38,064 nucleotides of DNA. Origin: Propioniciclava sinopodophylli. Its GTDB lineage: Bacteria; Actinomycetota; Actinomycetes; Propionibacteriales; Propionibacteriaceae. Under the pieces are notes generated by a model. That model was not told the DNA's origin. It ran no database searches and was given only the letters and a program-made list of their open reading frames with translations. Position 1 is the stretch's first letter, and every line of letters starts with the position of its first letter. Of this stretch, positions 1 through 8,415 are shown in pieces. Where the stretch lies: assembly GCF_004324755.1 (NCBI RefSeq), contig NZ_SDMQ01000019.1, positions 1 through 38,064 on the forward strand. The letters are read 5' to 3'. The position numbers were made by a program, and so were the translations under genes.

Positions 1-298
1 AAATGAGCCAAATCGGGACACGTCACCATCACTCTGGCCGGCCGACAACTCCAAGCCGAGCCCATGACCCCCGACGACGTAGCCCACATGCTCGACCGCG
101 CAGGTCACTAAAAGTGTGCAAGTCAGGCACGGCTGCTCGCTTCCCAGCCGTCCCCACCGCCAGACAGGGGTGCCACAGCATCAGACGAGCGCCGTCGCCT
201 CCCTTAGTGCACCCGGCACATGCTGCGACATCGCCGAAGTAGCCGCTTCCTTGACATCGAACACTACTCCCACGCCGAGCACGACCTCGGTGCGGCTG
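1..298. other. no confident gene; degenerate coding-like fragments
   Basis: No intact gene was found. On the plus strand a frame closes with TAA at 109-111 after about 34 codons whose composition looks like a protein tail (it contains TPDDVAHMLDRAGH), but a TGA at 4-6 precedes it. A second short frame ending near 351 encodes a stretch containing LDIEHYSHAEHDLG and runs into the 3' end of the next gene. Both could be tails of decayed genes. Neither was assigned to a family. Confidence 0.25.
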
Positions 299-949
299 TC
301 ACCGCCCTGACGAAATGGGCGGTAGGACATCCAATCGCAGCCCAGCAGCGATGAAGGCCGGCCGCATGGCATCAAGAGCCGCGTCCGCCCTAATCACGAG
401 GTGATCACACCCGAGGTCCTCCGCAAACAACACGGCAACGGCCGCTTCAGGGTACACGCGCGCACCGTTGATCGTCGCCGCAAGATTTCGTAGCGCAGTT
501 GCGTTGGAGGCCAGGCGCATCGTTCGCCCAACCAACATGCGCCCAGTCGCTTGGTCCCCAGGGCACACCTCAAGACCAACTTGGGCGGACGCCTCGGACA
601 TCAACTCCTGCAGGCCCCCGGGGTCGGTGCCCACGGCCAAGGTGCCGTGACCGGCAGGGAATCGTCGTTGCGGCAGGAACACCGGCTCGACTCCCGACAC
701 AAAAGGAGCCAATGCTGCCGTTAGAGCAGTGGCTACCCCAATCGAAACCCGCCTGCCGTCCACCACCATCTGGCCCGCCATGAATGCCCCGAAGGCAAGC
801 GCGCCAGCCAGCGCCAAACGGTCATCGTGGAGGGCCTCCGGCGCGGCATCCATCCATAGATTCCCGAGTGGTGGCACTCCGTCGTACTCGCCCCCCTTCA
901 CATGAACACCCCACCTGCCAGAGCGTTCAGCAACCCATGAGACGTTCAT
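299..949 (-). CDS. hypothetical protein, last gene of the glycan cassette
   Basis: Unrecognised 216-residue protein. It is soluble in appearance, with no signal peptide or clear membrane helix, and has an alanine-rich segment with AGALAFGAFMAGQ near residues 48-60. The start ATG (949-947) overlaps the stop of the upstream glycosyltransferase gene as ATGA, so the two are probably translationally coupled. It is the fourth gene of a minus-strand operon of glycan genes, which suggests a role in surface-glycan synthesis, but no motif supports a specific function. Codon use is less GC3-biased than in genes beyond 5 kb, as in the rest of the cassette. Confidence 0.7.
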   Translation of the reverse strand: MNVSWVAERSGRWGVHVKGGEYDGVPPLGNLWMDAAPEALHDDRLALAGALAFGAFMAGQMVVDGRRVSIGVATALTAALAPFVSGVEPVFLPQRRFPAGHGTLAVGTDPGGLQELMSEASAQVGLEVCPGDQATGRMLVGRTMRLASNATALRNLAATINGARVYPEAAVAVLFAEDLGCDHLVIRADAALDAMRPAFIAAGLRLDVLPPISSGR

Positions 950-3075
950 CGACCCTCACTTCCACGACGCATGCCTACGAGAGCGTCCAAGACGCCCACA
1001 CCATAGACGCCCGCCAAGACAGACCCGCCGGTTCCACGCGCAGCTTCAATCTCACGTTTCGCCGCCTTGATCCCTTCACAAACGCGAATCGCGTACCACG
1101 ACTCCTCACCGCGAGAAGCAACACGCCAAGTTTCCTCGACTTCGCCCACGAGGCCCTGGATATCGTCAGCCGTACGACCCAAATAGACGACCGCCACCGC
1201 CGCGCCGGCCAATCCCTTACCAAGAAGGGCCTCGACCCGATCTACAATGAACTGCAGGCCGTTGTCCAGCCTAGGGGCGGCATTGGGCTCCGCCACGTCC
1301 TCTGCAGCGGTGACCGTGTACTCCATTCCGCATGACCGCAGGCGCACCAGATCGGCCCAAGTTGCGCCATGAACCCGGGTGAGCCCCTGAGTCACGCCAG
1401 TCCCAAGCTCCTCAGCATAAAAATGCTCGATCCCCCGGGGCGCTTCAAACAGACCTTGCACATCCCGCACAGGCGTCGCGAGCTGAACTGACCTGACCCC
1501 ACACAGGTGGTCCGGTAGATAGGGCCGAATGAACTCGTCCAAATTTCCGTGGCCGGGAACCTTGACCCAGGGCTTGTCACTTCCACTCGATTCCACTTCC
1601 GCGCGAAGCGGGGGGTGTGCGTTGAATCTGAGGTAGTGGCGGTTAGACGCGGCTACGCGTTCATGTTCCAGTTGATCCGTCTGCGTCATTTGGCGGGAGT
1701 GTCGTCGGCGCAAGGCTGCAATCTGCCCGCAGTGAGCGAACGTCACGCCAGACCGGAGCATTCGCAGGAATACTTCGTTGTCCTCGCCTGATACAAGATC
1801 CTCATTGTAAGGAATGGCGATCAAGACGTCACGCGAGACCAGCCAAGTCGAGTGACCCGGTGCGCCGCCCGTCGCGTATGCCGTACTCACAGTAACGTTC
1901 TTCTCATTGAAGATCTTTGTTGCGCCGGTATCATGATCAAAATTGACAAAAGCGCCGTAGGTTCCAAGAACACCCTTCCTCAACGCCTTGAGTTGAGATT
2001 CCAATCTCCATGGCGGCATCAGGTCGTCGTCATCGAGATTGGCGATGAAGTACCCTCGACTCTTTTTGATCGCCGCGTTGTGCGCGCTCGGGATCCCCCC
2101 CGATGGCTGGTAAAAGTACTTGATACGGGGGTCCTGGAAGGAGGCGGCAACTTGTTCGGCTGCCCTTGTATCGGAGCCATCGTCCATGATCACAATCTCG
2201 AAGTCCTGCACCGTTTGGGTCAAGACTGAACTAATTGCATCGCGCAAAAGGTGCTCGCGGTTACGGGTGGCGATCGTCACGCTCACTAGAGGCCGTGACG
2301 CACGCCCCTGGGCACTCCACGCCTCGATATTCCTCACATAGTGTTTGTCGTTGTACAGAATGTTTCGATTGAAATCTACGATCTTCTTGAACTCGCCATC
2401 TTCATGCGACTGGCGGTCCTGCGAGGGGTGCCACATGTGATACATCCGAACCCGCGGCTCGTCGAGCCAGAAGATCCTATTGCCAGCCCATTGAGTCCGC
2501 TGGCCAAAGTCAAGATCCTCTGCCCCGTACGTATGCATTCTCTCATCAAGCCCACGCACGCGGTCATAAACATCGCGGGACACAGCCACCAAGCCGCCCA
2601 TACCCCACCGCCCTCGCAACTTCGCGTTCGACTCGAATTCATCGAACATGAACCCATGGGCGGCAACGTGGTCATCATCCCACCCGAAAGGCAGGTCGCG
2701 ACACTCGATAAGTGCGGTGGTGTTGGGAAAGCGAATCACCCAGTCGCTGACCAAGCGAAGCGAGTCCGGGCTGAACAGCATATCCGCGTCCGTGCACAGG
2801 AGGACTTGCCCCTGTGCGACCGCAAACCCAGCGTTCAGGGCGCGCGAGCGGGACCAAGGTTCGTCACGCACATCCGAGTACACATACGTCGCACCTGATT
2901 CCAAAGCCACCTGCTCAACGGGTTCCGGGTGAGTCGAGCCGTAATCCGAAACGATGACCTCGAATGGCATCTCCCCAAACGCGACCCTGATGGATCGAAT
3001 GCACAGGCGTAGCCGCTGGACGCCCCAGTTCCGGAAACCGATTACAATTGACGCGACCGGCGTCCCTTCCTTCAC
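946..3075 (-). CDS. double-domain family 2 glycosyltransferase
   Basis: Predicted cytoplasmic glycosyltransferase of 709 residues with two GT-A (GT2) domains. The first (about residues 7-240) opens with ASIVIGFRNW, has the DxD-type metal site in CTDADM, and carries a galactosyltransferase-7C-like segment with GAEDLDFGQR. The second (about 262-490) opens with VSVTIATRNREHLL, has VIMDDGS and the metal site NLDDDD, followed by SGEDNEVFLRM. The last 200 residues match nothing I recognise. Bifunctional double-GT2 enzymes of this layout often make repeating polymers such as chondroitin-like chains, but the donor sugars cannot be read from the sequence. It overlaps both neighbours by 4 nt (ATGA), placing it in the middle of a tightly coupled operon. 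Confidence 0.9.
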   Translation of the reverse strand: MKEGTPVASIVIGFRNWGVQRLRLCIRSIRVAFGEMPFEVIVSDYGSTHPEPVEQVALESGATYVYSDVRDEPWSRSRALNAGFAVAQGQVLLCTDADMLFSPDSLRLVSDWVIRFPNTTALIECRDLPFGWDDDHVAAHGFMFDEFESNAKLRGRWGMGGLVAVSRDVYDRVRGLDERMHTYGAEDLDFGQRTQWAGNRIFWLDEPRVRMYHMWHPSQDRQSHEDGEFKKIVDFNRNILYNDKHYVRNIEAWSAQGRASRPLVSVTIATRNREHLLRDAISSVLTQTVQDFEIVIMDDGSDTRAAEQVAASFQDPRIKYFYQPSGGIPSAHNAAIKKSRGYFIANLDDDDLMPPWRLESQLKALRKGVLGTYGAFVNFDHDTGATKIFNEKNVTVSTAYATGGAPGHSTWLVSRDVLIAIPYNEDLVSGEDNEVFLRMLRSGVTFAHCGQIAALRRRHSRQMTQTDQLEHERVAASNRHYLRFNAHPPLRAEVESSGSDKPWVKVPGHGNLDEFIRPYLPDHLCGVRSVQLATPVRDVQGLFEAPRGIEHFYAEELGTGVTQGLTRVHGATWADLVRLRSCGMEYTVTAAEDVAEPNAAPRLDNGLQFIVDRVEALLGKGLAGAAVAVVYLGRTADDIQGLVGEVEETWRVASRGEESWYAIRVCEGIKAAKREIEAARGTGGSVLAGVYGVGVLDALVGMRRGSEGR

Positions 3076-3527
3076 GATTCACTCCCGTCCGCAAAGCACA
3101 ACATATCCCCACGCATGGAGGCGCCAGACAACAAGACGCTTGCGCCGAGCGTTTTGATGACATCACGCGGGGCCACCCCTGGCCCATTCCAGCGCACCGG
3201 CGTAACTTCAAGCCACGTGATGGGAGGTTCTGTTGCCACGGACGAGATCGTGATCCACTGCGCTCCATCCGACGGGCGCAAGTAGACGAAACATGACTTC
3301 AGCGACGCTGAATAGGAGCAACTCCACGCGTCTGACGGTGACGCAACGTCGACACCCGCGTCGGACGTCAACCCCCCGCGGAGCTTGAGTACAAATTCCT
3401 TCTCAGTTACCGTTTGGCCCACCTCAGCTATTAGCTTGAATGATGCCACCGGAGCGCCAAAGCGAAAACGAAACCGCACAGTTTCTTGCAGTCTAGGAGT
3501 GGGCGGCACCAAGCCTGAGCTTTCCAT
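3072..3527 (-). CDS. hypothetical protein between two glycan genes
   Basis: Unrecognised protein of 151 residues. The composition (alternating hydrophobic residues, VRFRFRFGAPVASFKLIAEV, many Ser/Thr/Trp) suggests a beta-sandwich, perhaps carbohydrate-binding, but this is inference from pattern alone. There is no signal peptide. The start lies 3 nt after the stop of the pyruvyl-transferase-like gene, and the stop overlaps the next start as ATGA, so it is certainly part of the operon. No strong Shine-Dalgarno precedes it (only GGATT), in keeping with coupled translation. Confidence 0.7.
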   Translation of the reverse strand: MESSGLVPPTPRLQETVRFRFRFGAPVASFKLIAEVGQTVTEKEFVLKLRGGLTSDAGVDVASPSDAWSCSYSASLKSCFVYLRPSDGAQWITISSVATEPPITWLEVTPVRWNGPGVAPRDVIKTLGASVLLSGASMRGDMLCFADGSES

Positions 3528-3530
3528 GCG

Positions 3531-4655
3531 TCAGAAATCCAATCCGATGGGCGGGAGGTCGAATATGCTGAGGAATGAGGAGAAGTTGTCGAACTTGGAG
3601 TGAATGTTGTCGAAGAACTCCGTCGGGTCATAGGCGTGCCGGATCTCTTCGGGCGTCATCTGCGTGGCCTGATCGAGGTGCATGTGTGGAAGATGCAGGA
3701 ACTCCGCCATCTCCGCCGTTCGCGAATCGTGTGTGATCCACATCGCAGGAACCCCGGACAACATCGAGGCCATGTTCACATGGAATCGAGTTCCGTACGT
3801 GAACGACACATGTTCCGCGTTGAACTGGTACCACGGCTCAGCATCACGGAACAAGCGGTAGAACTTGCCCATGTAGTTGACAATCCGCTCTTGGGACAGT
3901 TCTCCTGATTTGACGCTGGGCGTGAGGTACCACGGCACCTCGGGCGCGCTCGGGGATGCAAAAGAGTCCAAGTAGAGGCGATGGTTGAAGCGATTGACTG
4001 GCTCGATGAGGAACTGTGACCGATGGATCGCGTCCACCAGCATCTTGGTCTCGTTGTCCCTGTGGTAGACCGTTCCTGCGTAGGCGAACAATCCGGGCTT
4101 GTGCGACTTCCAGTTCTCGTAGGCCTGAGCAATTGCTTCCGGGCGAGAGAAGAGAGACGGGCAGCCGGTGATGAACGTATTTTCAACCCCAGCGAAACGT
4201 GCGAACACTTGCTTCGTGAACTCGCCACGCACGCCGACGACTCTACACCGGGCGCCGAGATACTTCATGAGCGCTACGGCTTCCGGGGGCATCGTCGCAT
4301 CGACCAGTTGCGTGCCATCAGGCGCCTGTGCGCCCAGGCCAAAGATCACCAACTCAGCGTCGAGGCTCTCCAGTTGCCGCTGGAACGCCGCATAGGGCGC
4401 TCCGTCTTGATCATTCACACGGAGGAAGTTGGCCAGCGTGATGATCACATGAGTGGCTTGGTCAGCGACCCATCCACGAAAGGAACCGGAGTCGCCCCAA
4501 GTGGATGAATGGGACTCCGAGGAGACGGCCCAGGGAAACATTTCGAGGGGAGCCCGAGCGTGAATCATGTTGCCGGCGTTCTCTGGGTACTCCATCGGGA
4601 AGGAGAGTGGCATCCTCGTCAGACAGCCGGTCACTCCGATAACTGACTTGGCCAT
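3531..4655 (-). CDS. polysaccharide pyruvyl transferase family protein
   Basis: A 374-residue protein resembling the polysaccharide pyruvyl transferase family (CsaB/WcaK type), which adds pyruvate ketals to surface glycans from phosphoenolpyruvate. Family-like features are the N-terminal region with YPENAGNMIH, the central VVGVRGEFTKQVFA (the place where members carry a VRDxxS-like segment), the ITGCPSLF element and the C-terminal FTYGTRFHVNMASMLSGVP, equivalent to the conserved R-x-H-x-x-x-A-x-x-x-G-x-P region. It is the first gene of the four-gene cassette, with a good ribosome-binding site (GAAGGAG) 5 nt before ATG. The family includes members of unproved activity, so pyruvylation is probable rather than shown. 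Confidence 0.8.
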   Translation of the reverse strand: MAKSVIGVTGCLTRMPLSFPMEYPENAGNMIHARAPLEMFPWAVSSESHSSTWGDSGSFRGWVADQATHVIITLANFLRVNDQDGAPYAAFQRQLESLDAELVIFGLGAQAPDGTQLVDATMPPEAVALMKYLGARCRVVGVRGEFTKQVFARFAGVENTFITGCPSLFSRPEAIAQAYENWKSHKPGLFAYAGTVYHRDNETKMLVDAIHRSQFLIEPVNRFNHRLYLDSFASPSAPEVPWYLTPSVKSGELSQERIVNYMGKFYRLFRDAEPWYQFNAEHVSFTYGTRFHVNMASMLSGVPAMWITHDSRTAEMAEFLHLPHMHLDQATQMTPEEIRHAYDPTEFFDNIHSKFDNFSSFLSIFDLPPIGLDF

Positions 4656-4726
4656 GAGACTCCTTCAGTGCAAGTTTGGGGTGGAGGGGTGCGGAGGTGG
4701 GCCCCGGAGACCCGCCTACAGGCGCG

Positions 4727-4732
4727 ACTATA
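4727..4732 (-). promoter_or_regulatory. -10 box of the glycan cassette promoter
   Basis: On the minus strand the hexamer TATAGT matches an actinobacterial -10 box. It would start transcription near 4720 and leave a leader of about 65 nt before the ATG at 4655. No good -35 is seen 17 nt upstream (GAACCT). Confidence 0.45.
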
Positions 4733-4865
4733 CCAAGAACCACTCATTGAGGTTCTCGCCGTCCAAGGAGTTGTACGGCCGCCGCGCGGGCTCCAAAGGC
4801 CGTGCCGGGCTGGCAGGTCCCGGGCTGGCAGGCGCAGAACGGGCTATGTCTCACTAGTCTCTGAG

Positions 4866-4917
4866 TCAGAGGGCGCCTGCCTCTGACGGCACGGGTGGGC
4901 TACGCCCAGGGCGTAGC
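4866..4917 (-). terminator. two hairpins at the 3' end of the CgeB-like gene
   Basis: A 9-bp stem (GCTACGCCC / GGGCGTAGC, 4899-4917) overlaps the stop codon at 4900-4902, and a second hairpin with a 7-bp stem (TCAGAGG / CCTCTGA, 4866-4886) follows in the direction of transcription. Neither has a U-tract, which is usual in high-GC actinobacteria. They probably separate this gene from the downstream cassette. Confidence 0.4.
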
Positions 4918-6771
4918 GAGACTGCCGCTTGACGAGTTGGCAGCAGAGCTCAGGAAGACCTCGTCCTCCTGCGTCCAAGTGTGGTCCTCAGGACGTCCGG
5001 ACCTCTCCTGGACGAAGTTGAACCGATCGGCCGCGTAGATGCGCACTCCGTCCTCGATGGCACGCTTCAGGAACGTCGAGTCCTCGCCACGATTGACTGA
5101 TAGGAACGGGATGCGCTGCAGCACGTCCCGACGCGCCGTCAACGTCGGTCCGGCAACGAAGTCAGTGTAGCGATGCTCGTTCATCTCCTGCACCAACACG
5201 GTGAGGTCATGTGCGGCCAGGTGCACGAAGCGGCAGTGCTTGCCGACGACGTGGGCGTCCGAGAACCGCATCGCGCGCAACAGGTCGGCCAGGTAGTCGG
5301 AGCCGTACCAGTCGTCGTCGTCTATCTTCGCGCACACCTCGCCCGAGGCCCGCTCCACGAGCGCGTTGAGGCAGTCCCCGAGGAAGGCCTCCGGGCCCAT
5401 CGGCACCACCGTCACCCGCTCGAGTCCCAGGGCCCGTGCCCGATCGACAAGGTCAGGCGCGTCGAAGTCGTGCGTGGCCACCAGCAGCTCGAGGTCGACG
5501 TCCCGCTGGCGGGCCACCTGCTCCAGCACGTGGTCGAGCTGGTGCGGCCGCTTGGTCGACACGATCGCCGAGACGGTCGGCAGCCGGGTGGGCTCGTGGT
5601 CGATGCCGAGGGCGTCCAAGACCGTGTCGACGCGGTGGGAGTACGTGTGGGCCTTCCAGAGCTCACGCTGGCCGCGGTGGACCAGGCGGACACGGGCGAA
5701 CGCGTCCGCGACCAGTTCGCGCACCGCCGCCTCGGCCTCGGCCGGTTCGGAGACCTGCACGATCCCGTCGCCCAGGAACTGTGACAGCGAGGGCGCCGGC
5801 GTCGAGACGACTGGCGTCCCACACGCGACCAGTTCGAGCACGCGCCGGGCCATCATGGTCGGCGACGACGTCACCGTGTTCACGTTGAGGAACACCTTGT
5901 ACGAGCGGTACGCCGACAACATCCGGTCATAGTCGAGGCTGCCCACCACGTGCGATGCGTAGGGCTCGGGGAACTGGTACTTGTCGTCCTGACCGAGGAA
6001 GCGGCTGTAGATGTCGAAGTGGTTCTCGGGGGTCTGTGCCACGATCGCCGCGTCGAACAGCAGCTTCATCTGCTTCCGGCGCTCGGGGTACTTGTGGGCG
6101 AACCACGTGCCGGCGAAGGCGATGCCCAGCGGCTGGTGCTCCCGGGAGACGCGCACCGGGTTCGTCACCCGGTCGGGCACAGCGAAAGGCAGCACGCCGA
6201 CCCGGTCGTGGCCGAGGCGCTCGCGATAGGCGGGCACGCACTCGACGTCAGTGGTGAAGACCCAGTCGCACAGGCCGGCGGTGTCGAGGAAGTCCTCGAA
6301 GTGGGTCGGGTCCTCCTTGTTCCAGAACACGGTCGGGATGCCGCGCTCGCGCGCCCCCTCCAACAGCGCCACCACCGCCGACCGAGGGGCGCTCGTGCCG
6401 GTGATGTGGTACTGCCAGGCTCCACCGTTGCCGTTCCACGCCGACTCGACGAACACCAGGTCGAGCCCGTCCAGCTGCTCGGCCCAGTCGCGCGGCGCGA
6501 GCTCGACCTGCTGCCACTCGTAACGGAAGCTGGCGAGGGTGAAGGGGTCCGCGATGATGCCCACCTTCAACGGGCGCCGCGGGTTGGCCACCGGCCACTT
6601 CCAGCGGGCGAACTGCCGTTGGCCCTCCCGCTCATGGAAGAGGAGCTCAGGGCGCCAGCCGCGTCGGCGCCGCTTCTTGAAGAAGGCGGCGGCCTGCTTG
6701 GGTCCGCCCTTGCGCAGGTGCCAGGCAGCGCGCCGGGCTGTGTCGAGCACTTCCTGGAGCCGATCGTTCAA
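4900..6771 (-). CDS. CgeB-like plus GT2-like glycosyltransferase
   Basis: A 623-residue protein with a basic N-terminus (KKRRRRGW near 32-39), a GT-B type glycosyltransferase region related to CgeB / glycosyl transferase group 1 (about 65-390, with IAFAGTWFAHKYPERRKQ and the nucleotide-sugar site region RRVLELVACGTPVVST), and a C-terminal GT-A-like region (about 400-600) with VSAIVSTKRP and the acidic cluster AKIDDDDWYGSDYL. The best start is TTG at 6771-6769, preceded by GGAGGGGGG; a nearby ATG is out of frame. It faces away from the GH79-like gene with only 51 bp between them. It is probably involved in cell-wall or surface glycan assembly; sugar specificity is unknown. Confidence 0.85.
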   Translation of the reverse strand: MNDRLQEVLDTARRAAWHLRKGGPKQAAAFFKKRRRRGWRPELLFHEREGQRQFARWKWPVANPRRPLKVGIIADPFTLASFRYEWQQVELAPRDWAEQLDGLDLVFVESAWNGNGGAWQYHITGTSAPRSAVVALLEGARERGIPTVFWNKEDPTHFEDFLDTAGLCDWVFTTDVECVPAYRERLGHDRVGVLPFAVPDRVTNPVRVSREHQPLGIAFAGTWFAHKYPERRKQMKLLFDAAIVAQTPENHFDIYSRFLGQDDKYQFPEPYASHVVGSLDYDRMLSAYRSYKVFLNVNTVTSSPTMMARRVLELVACGTPVVSTPAPSLSQFLGDGIVQVSEPAEAEAAVRELVADAFARVRLVHRGQRELWKAHTYSHRVDTVLDALGIDHEPTRLPTVSAIVSTKRPHQLDHVLEQVARQRDVDLELLVATHDFDAPDLVDRARALGLERVTVVPMGPEAFLGDCLNALVERASGEVCAKIDDDDWYGSDYLADLLRAMRFSDAHVVGKHCRFVHLAAHDLTVLVQEMNEHRYTDFVAGPTLTARRDVLQRIPFLSVNRGEDSTFLKRAIEDGVRIYAADRFNFVQERSGRPEDHTWTQEDEVFLSSAANSSSGSLATPWA

Positions 6772-6809
6772 GAGCCATCCCCCCTCCAGGTGAGGCTAGC
6801 GGTCCCGGC

Positions 6810-6822
6810 TACGATCGCGGGC
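6810..6822 (+). promoter_or_regulatory. -10 box placing a leaderless start
   Basis: TACGAT at 6810-6815 is followed by exactly 7 nt and then GTG (6823), so the predicted transcript begins at or next to the start codon. There is no ribosome-binding site before this GTG or the alternative ATG at 6829. Confidence 0.45.
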
Positions 6823-8415
6823 GTGAACATGCCCCGTCTGCGCCGGCTCGCCGCCTCGCTGGCCCTTCTCGCGACCCTCGGTGCATGCACCGCACCGGGG
6901 TCCCAGAACCCGCTCCCGGGCCAGTCGGCCGCTCCCACCGCCGGCGGACGGACGGCCACGGCGTCCCCAACGCCGACCCCGCCCCGCATCCTCACCCTCG
7001 AGGACCTCGCACCCGGCCTGCAGAAGGCCCCGGCCGCCTTCAGCAATCCCGCACCCGCGGTCGCCGAACCCGGCCCCGCGCTCGCGGTGTCGCTGGCCGC
7101 CGAGGCGAGCACGAAGCGGTTCGACCAGGGCAGCCTCGGCTTGTCGTTCGAGGCGACCGAGCTGGCCGACGACCGCTGGGACCCCGCCAAGTCCTACCTC
7201 GACGAGCTCGTCGGCGCCCTCGACCGGCCCTCGCTGCGGTTCGGCGGCAACTCGGTCGACCGGCGCCTGTGGTGGACCTCCACCGACGAGCCGGCCCCCG
7301 AGTGGGCCGAGGTCACGCTCACCCCGGCGGACTTCACGCGTCTGTCCACGTTCGTCACCAAGACCGGGGCCAGCGTCACCCTCGTCGTCGACCTCGGGCA
7401 CAACGACCCGGCCCGGGCGGCCGACATGGTGTTCCACGCCCGGCGATCCCTCGGCGACCGGCTGATCGCCGTGTCGGTCGGGAACGAGCCCAACGGGTTC
7501 GCCCTGGCGTCCCAGCCCCAGTACCGGATGCGCGAGGACGGTTACTCCCCCGCGCAGTTCGTCGCCGAGGCTCGCCCCTACGTCGAGGCCATCCACGCCA
7601 AGGCCCCCGAGGTCGGCATCGTGGGTCCCGGCACCTTCGACGCTCCCTGGTGGCGGGCCTTCGCCGACGCCGGGTTCCCGCACACCCAGGCCCTGTCGCA
7701 GCACTGGTACCCGCTGTGGTCGTGTGATGGCTCGGCCGAGCCCAAGGCGTCCCCCACCGTCGCCAACATCACCTCGCCCTGGCTGCACGAGAGGGCCACC
7801 TTCATCATCGGCATGGGCCTGCAGACGGCCCGCCGCTACGACCTGCCCCTGTGGATGGAGGAGACCGGCCCCACCTCGTGCGCCGGCACCAACGACAGCT
7901 CCCGCACCCACGCCCAGGCCTTGTGGACCGCCGACTTCACCCTGCACGCCGCCGCGCTCGGAGTCGAGCGCCTCAACCACCACAGCATGATCGACGCCTG
8001 CCGCGGCGGCGCGCCCATGAGCCCTGTCTGCGACACCGGGAGCCTCGGCAGCCGCTCCCCCGTGCTGAACGGCCAGTCGAACTACCTCGCGCTGCTGCAG
8101 CTCGCGCGCCTGCGCGAAGGGGTGCTGCGGCCCGTGCGGGTGTCCGGGGCCGAGGGGGTGTACGGCTACGCGATCGAGGACGACAAGGGCCTCGACCTCG
8201 TGCTCGTCAACCTCAACGACCCGGCGGCGGTCGGGGCGTCGGCGCTGGAGTTCGCCGTGCCCGAGGGCCTCACCCCGACGCACGGGTCGGTGCTGTGGGC
8301 CGACACCCTGGACGTGCGCAACGGCACGTCCCTGCTGCCGTGGTCGAAGCTGGACGCCGTCCCGGCCACGGTGAACGCCGGCAGTGTGCTGGCGGTGAAG
8401 TTCCAGCGGGCGTGA
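6823..8415 (+). CDS. GH79-like glycoside hydrolase lipoprotein
   Basis: Secreted, probably membrane-anchored enzyme of 530 residues (GTG start; ATG at 6829 is the alternative). The N-terminus is a lipoprotein signal ending LLATLGAC, followed by a Pro/Thr-rich linker. The rest resembles a clan GH-A (beta/alpha)8 barrel close to family 79 (heparanase, beta-glucuronidase). Counting from the ATG, a candidate acid/base Glu lies in SVGNEPNGF (about E220) and a candidate nucleophile in LWMEETGPT (E344 or E345). A C-terminal beta domain follows, as in GH79. It sits beside glycosyltransferases and an LCP protein and stops directly against the convergent LCP gene. It may trim a wall polysaccharide, but the substrate is unknown. 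Confidence 0.8.
   Translation: MNMPRLRRLAASLALLATLGACTAPGSQNPLPGQSAAPTAGGRTATASPTPTPPRILTLEDLAPGLQKAPAAFSNPAPAVAEPGPALAVSLAAEASTKRFDQGSLGLSFEATELADDRWDPAKSYLDELVGALDRPSLRFGGNSVDRRLWWTSTDEPAPEWAEVTLTPADFTRLSTFVTKTGASVTLVVDLGHNDPARAADMVFHARRSLGDRLIAVSVGNEPNGFALASQPQYRMREDGYSPAQFVAEARPYVEAIHAKAPEVGIVGPGTFDAPWWRAFADAGFPHTQALSQHWYPLWSCDGSAEPKASPTVANITSPWLHERATFIIGMGLQTARRYDLPLWMEETGPTSCAGTNDSSRTHAQALWTADFTLHAAALGVERLNHHSMIDACRGGAPMSPVCDTGSLGSRSPVLNGQSNYLALLQLARLREGVLRPVRVSGAEGVYGYAIEDDKGLDLVLVNLNDPAAVGASALEFAVPEGLTPTHGSVLWADTLDVRNGTSLLPWSKLDAVPATVNAGSVLAVKFQRA

Noticed and set aside
6796-8283. Minus-strand frame opposite the GH79-like gene
   Set aside because: Gly/Val/Arg-rich shadow; the plus strand has the lipobox and catalytic motifs.
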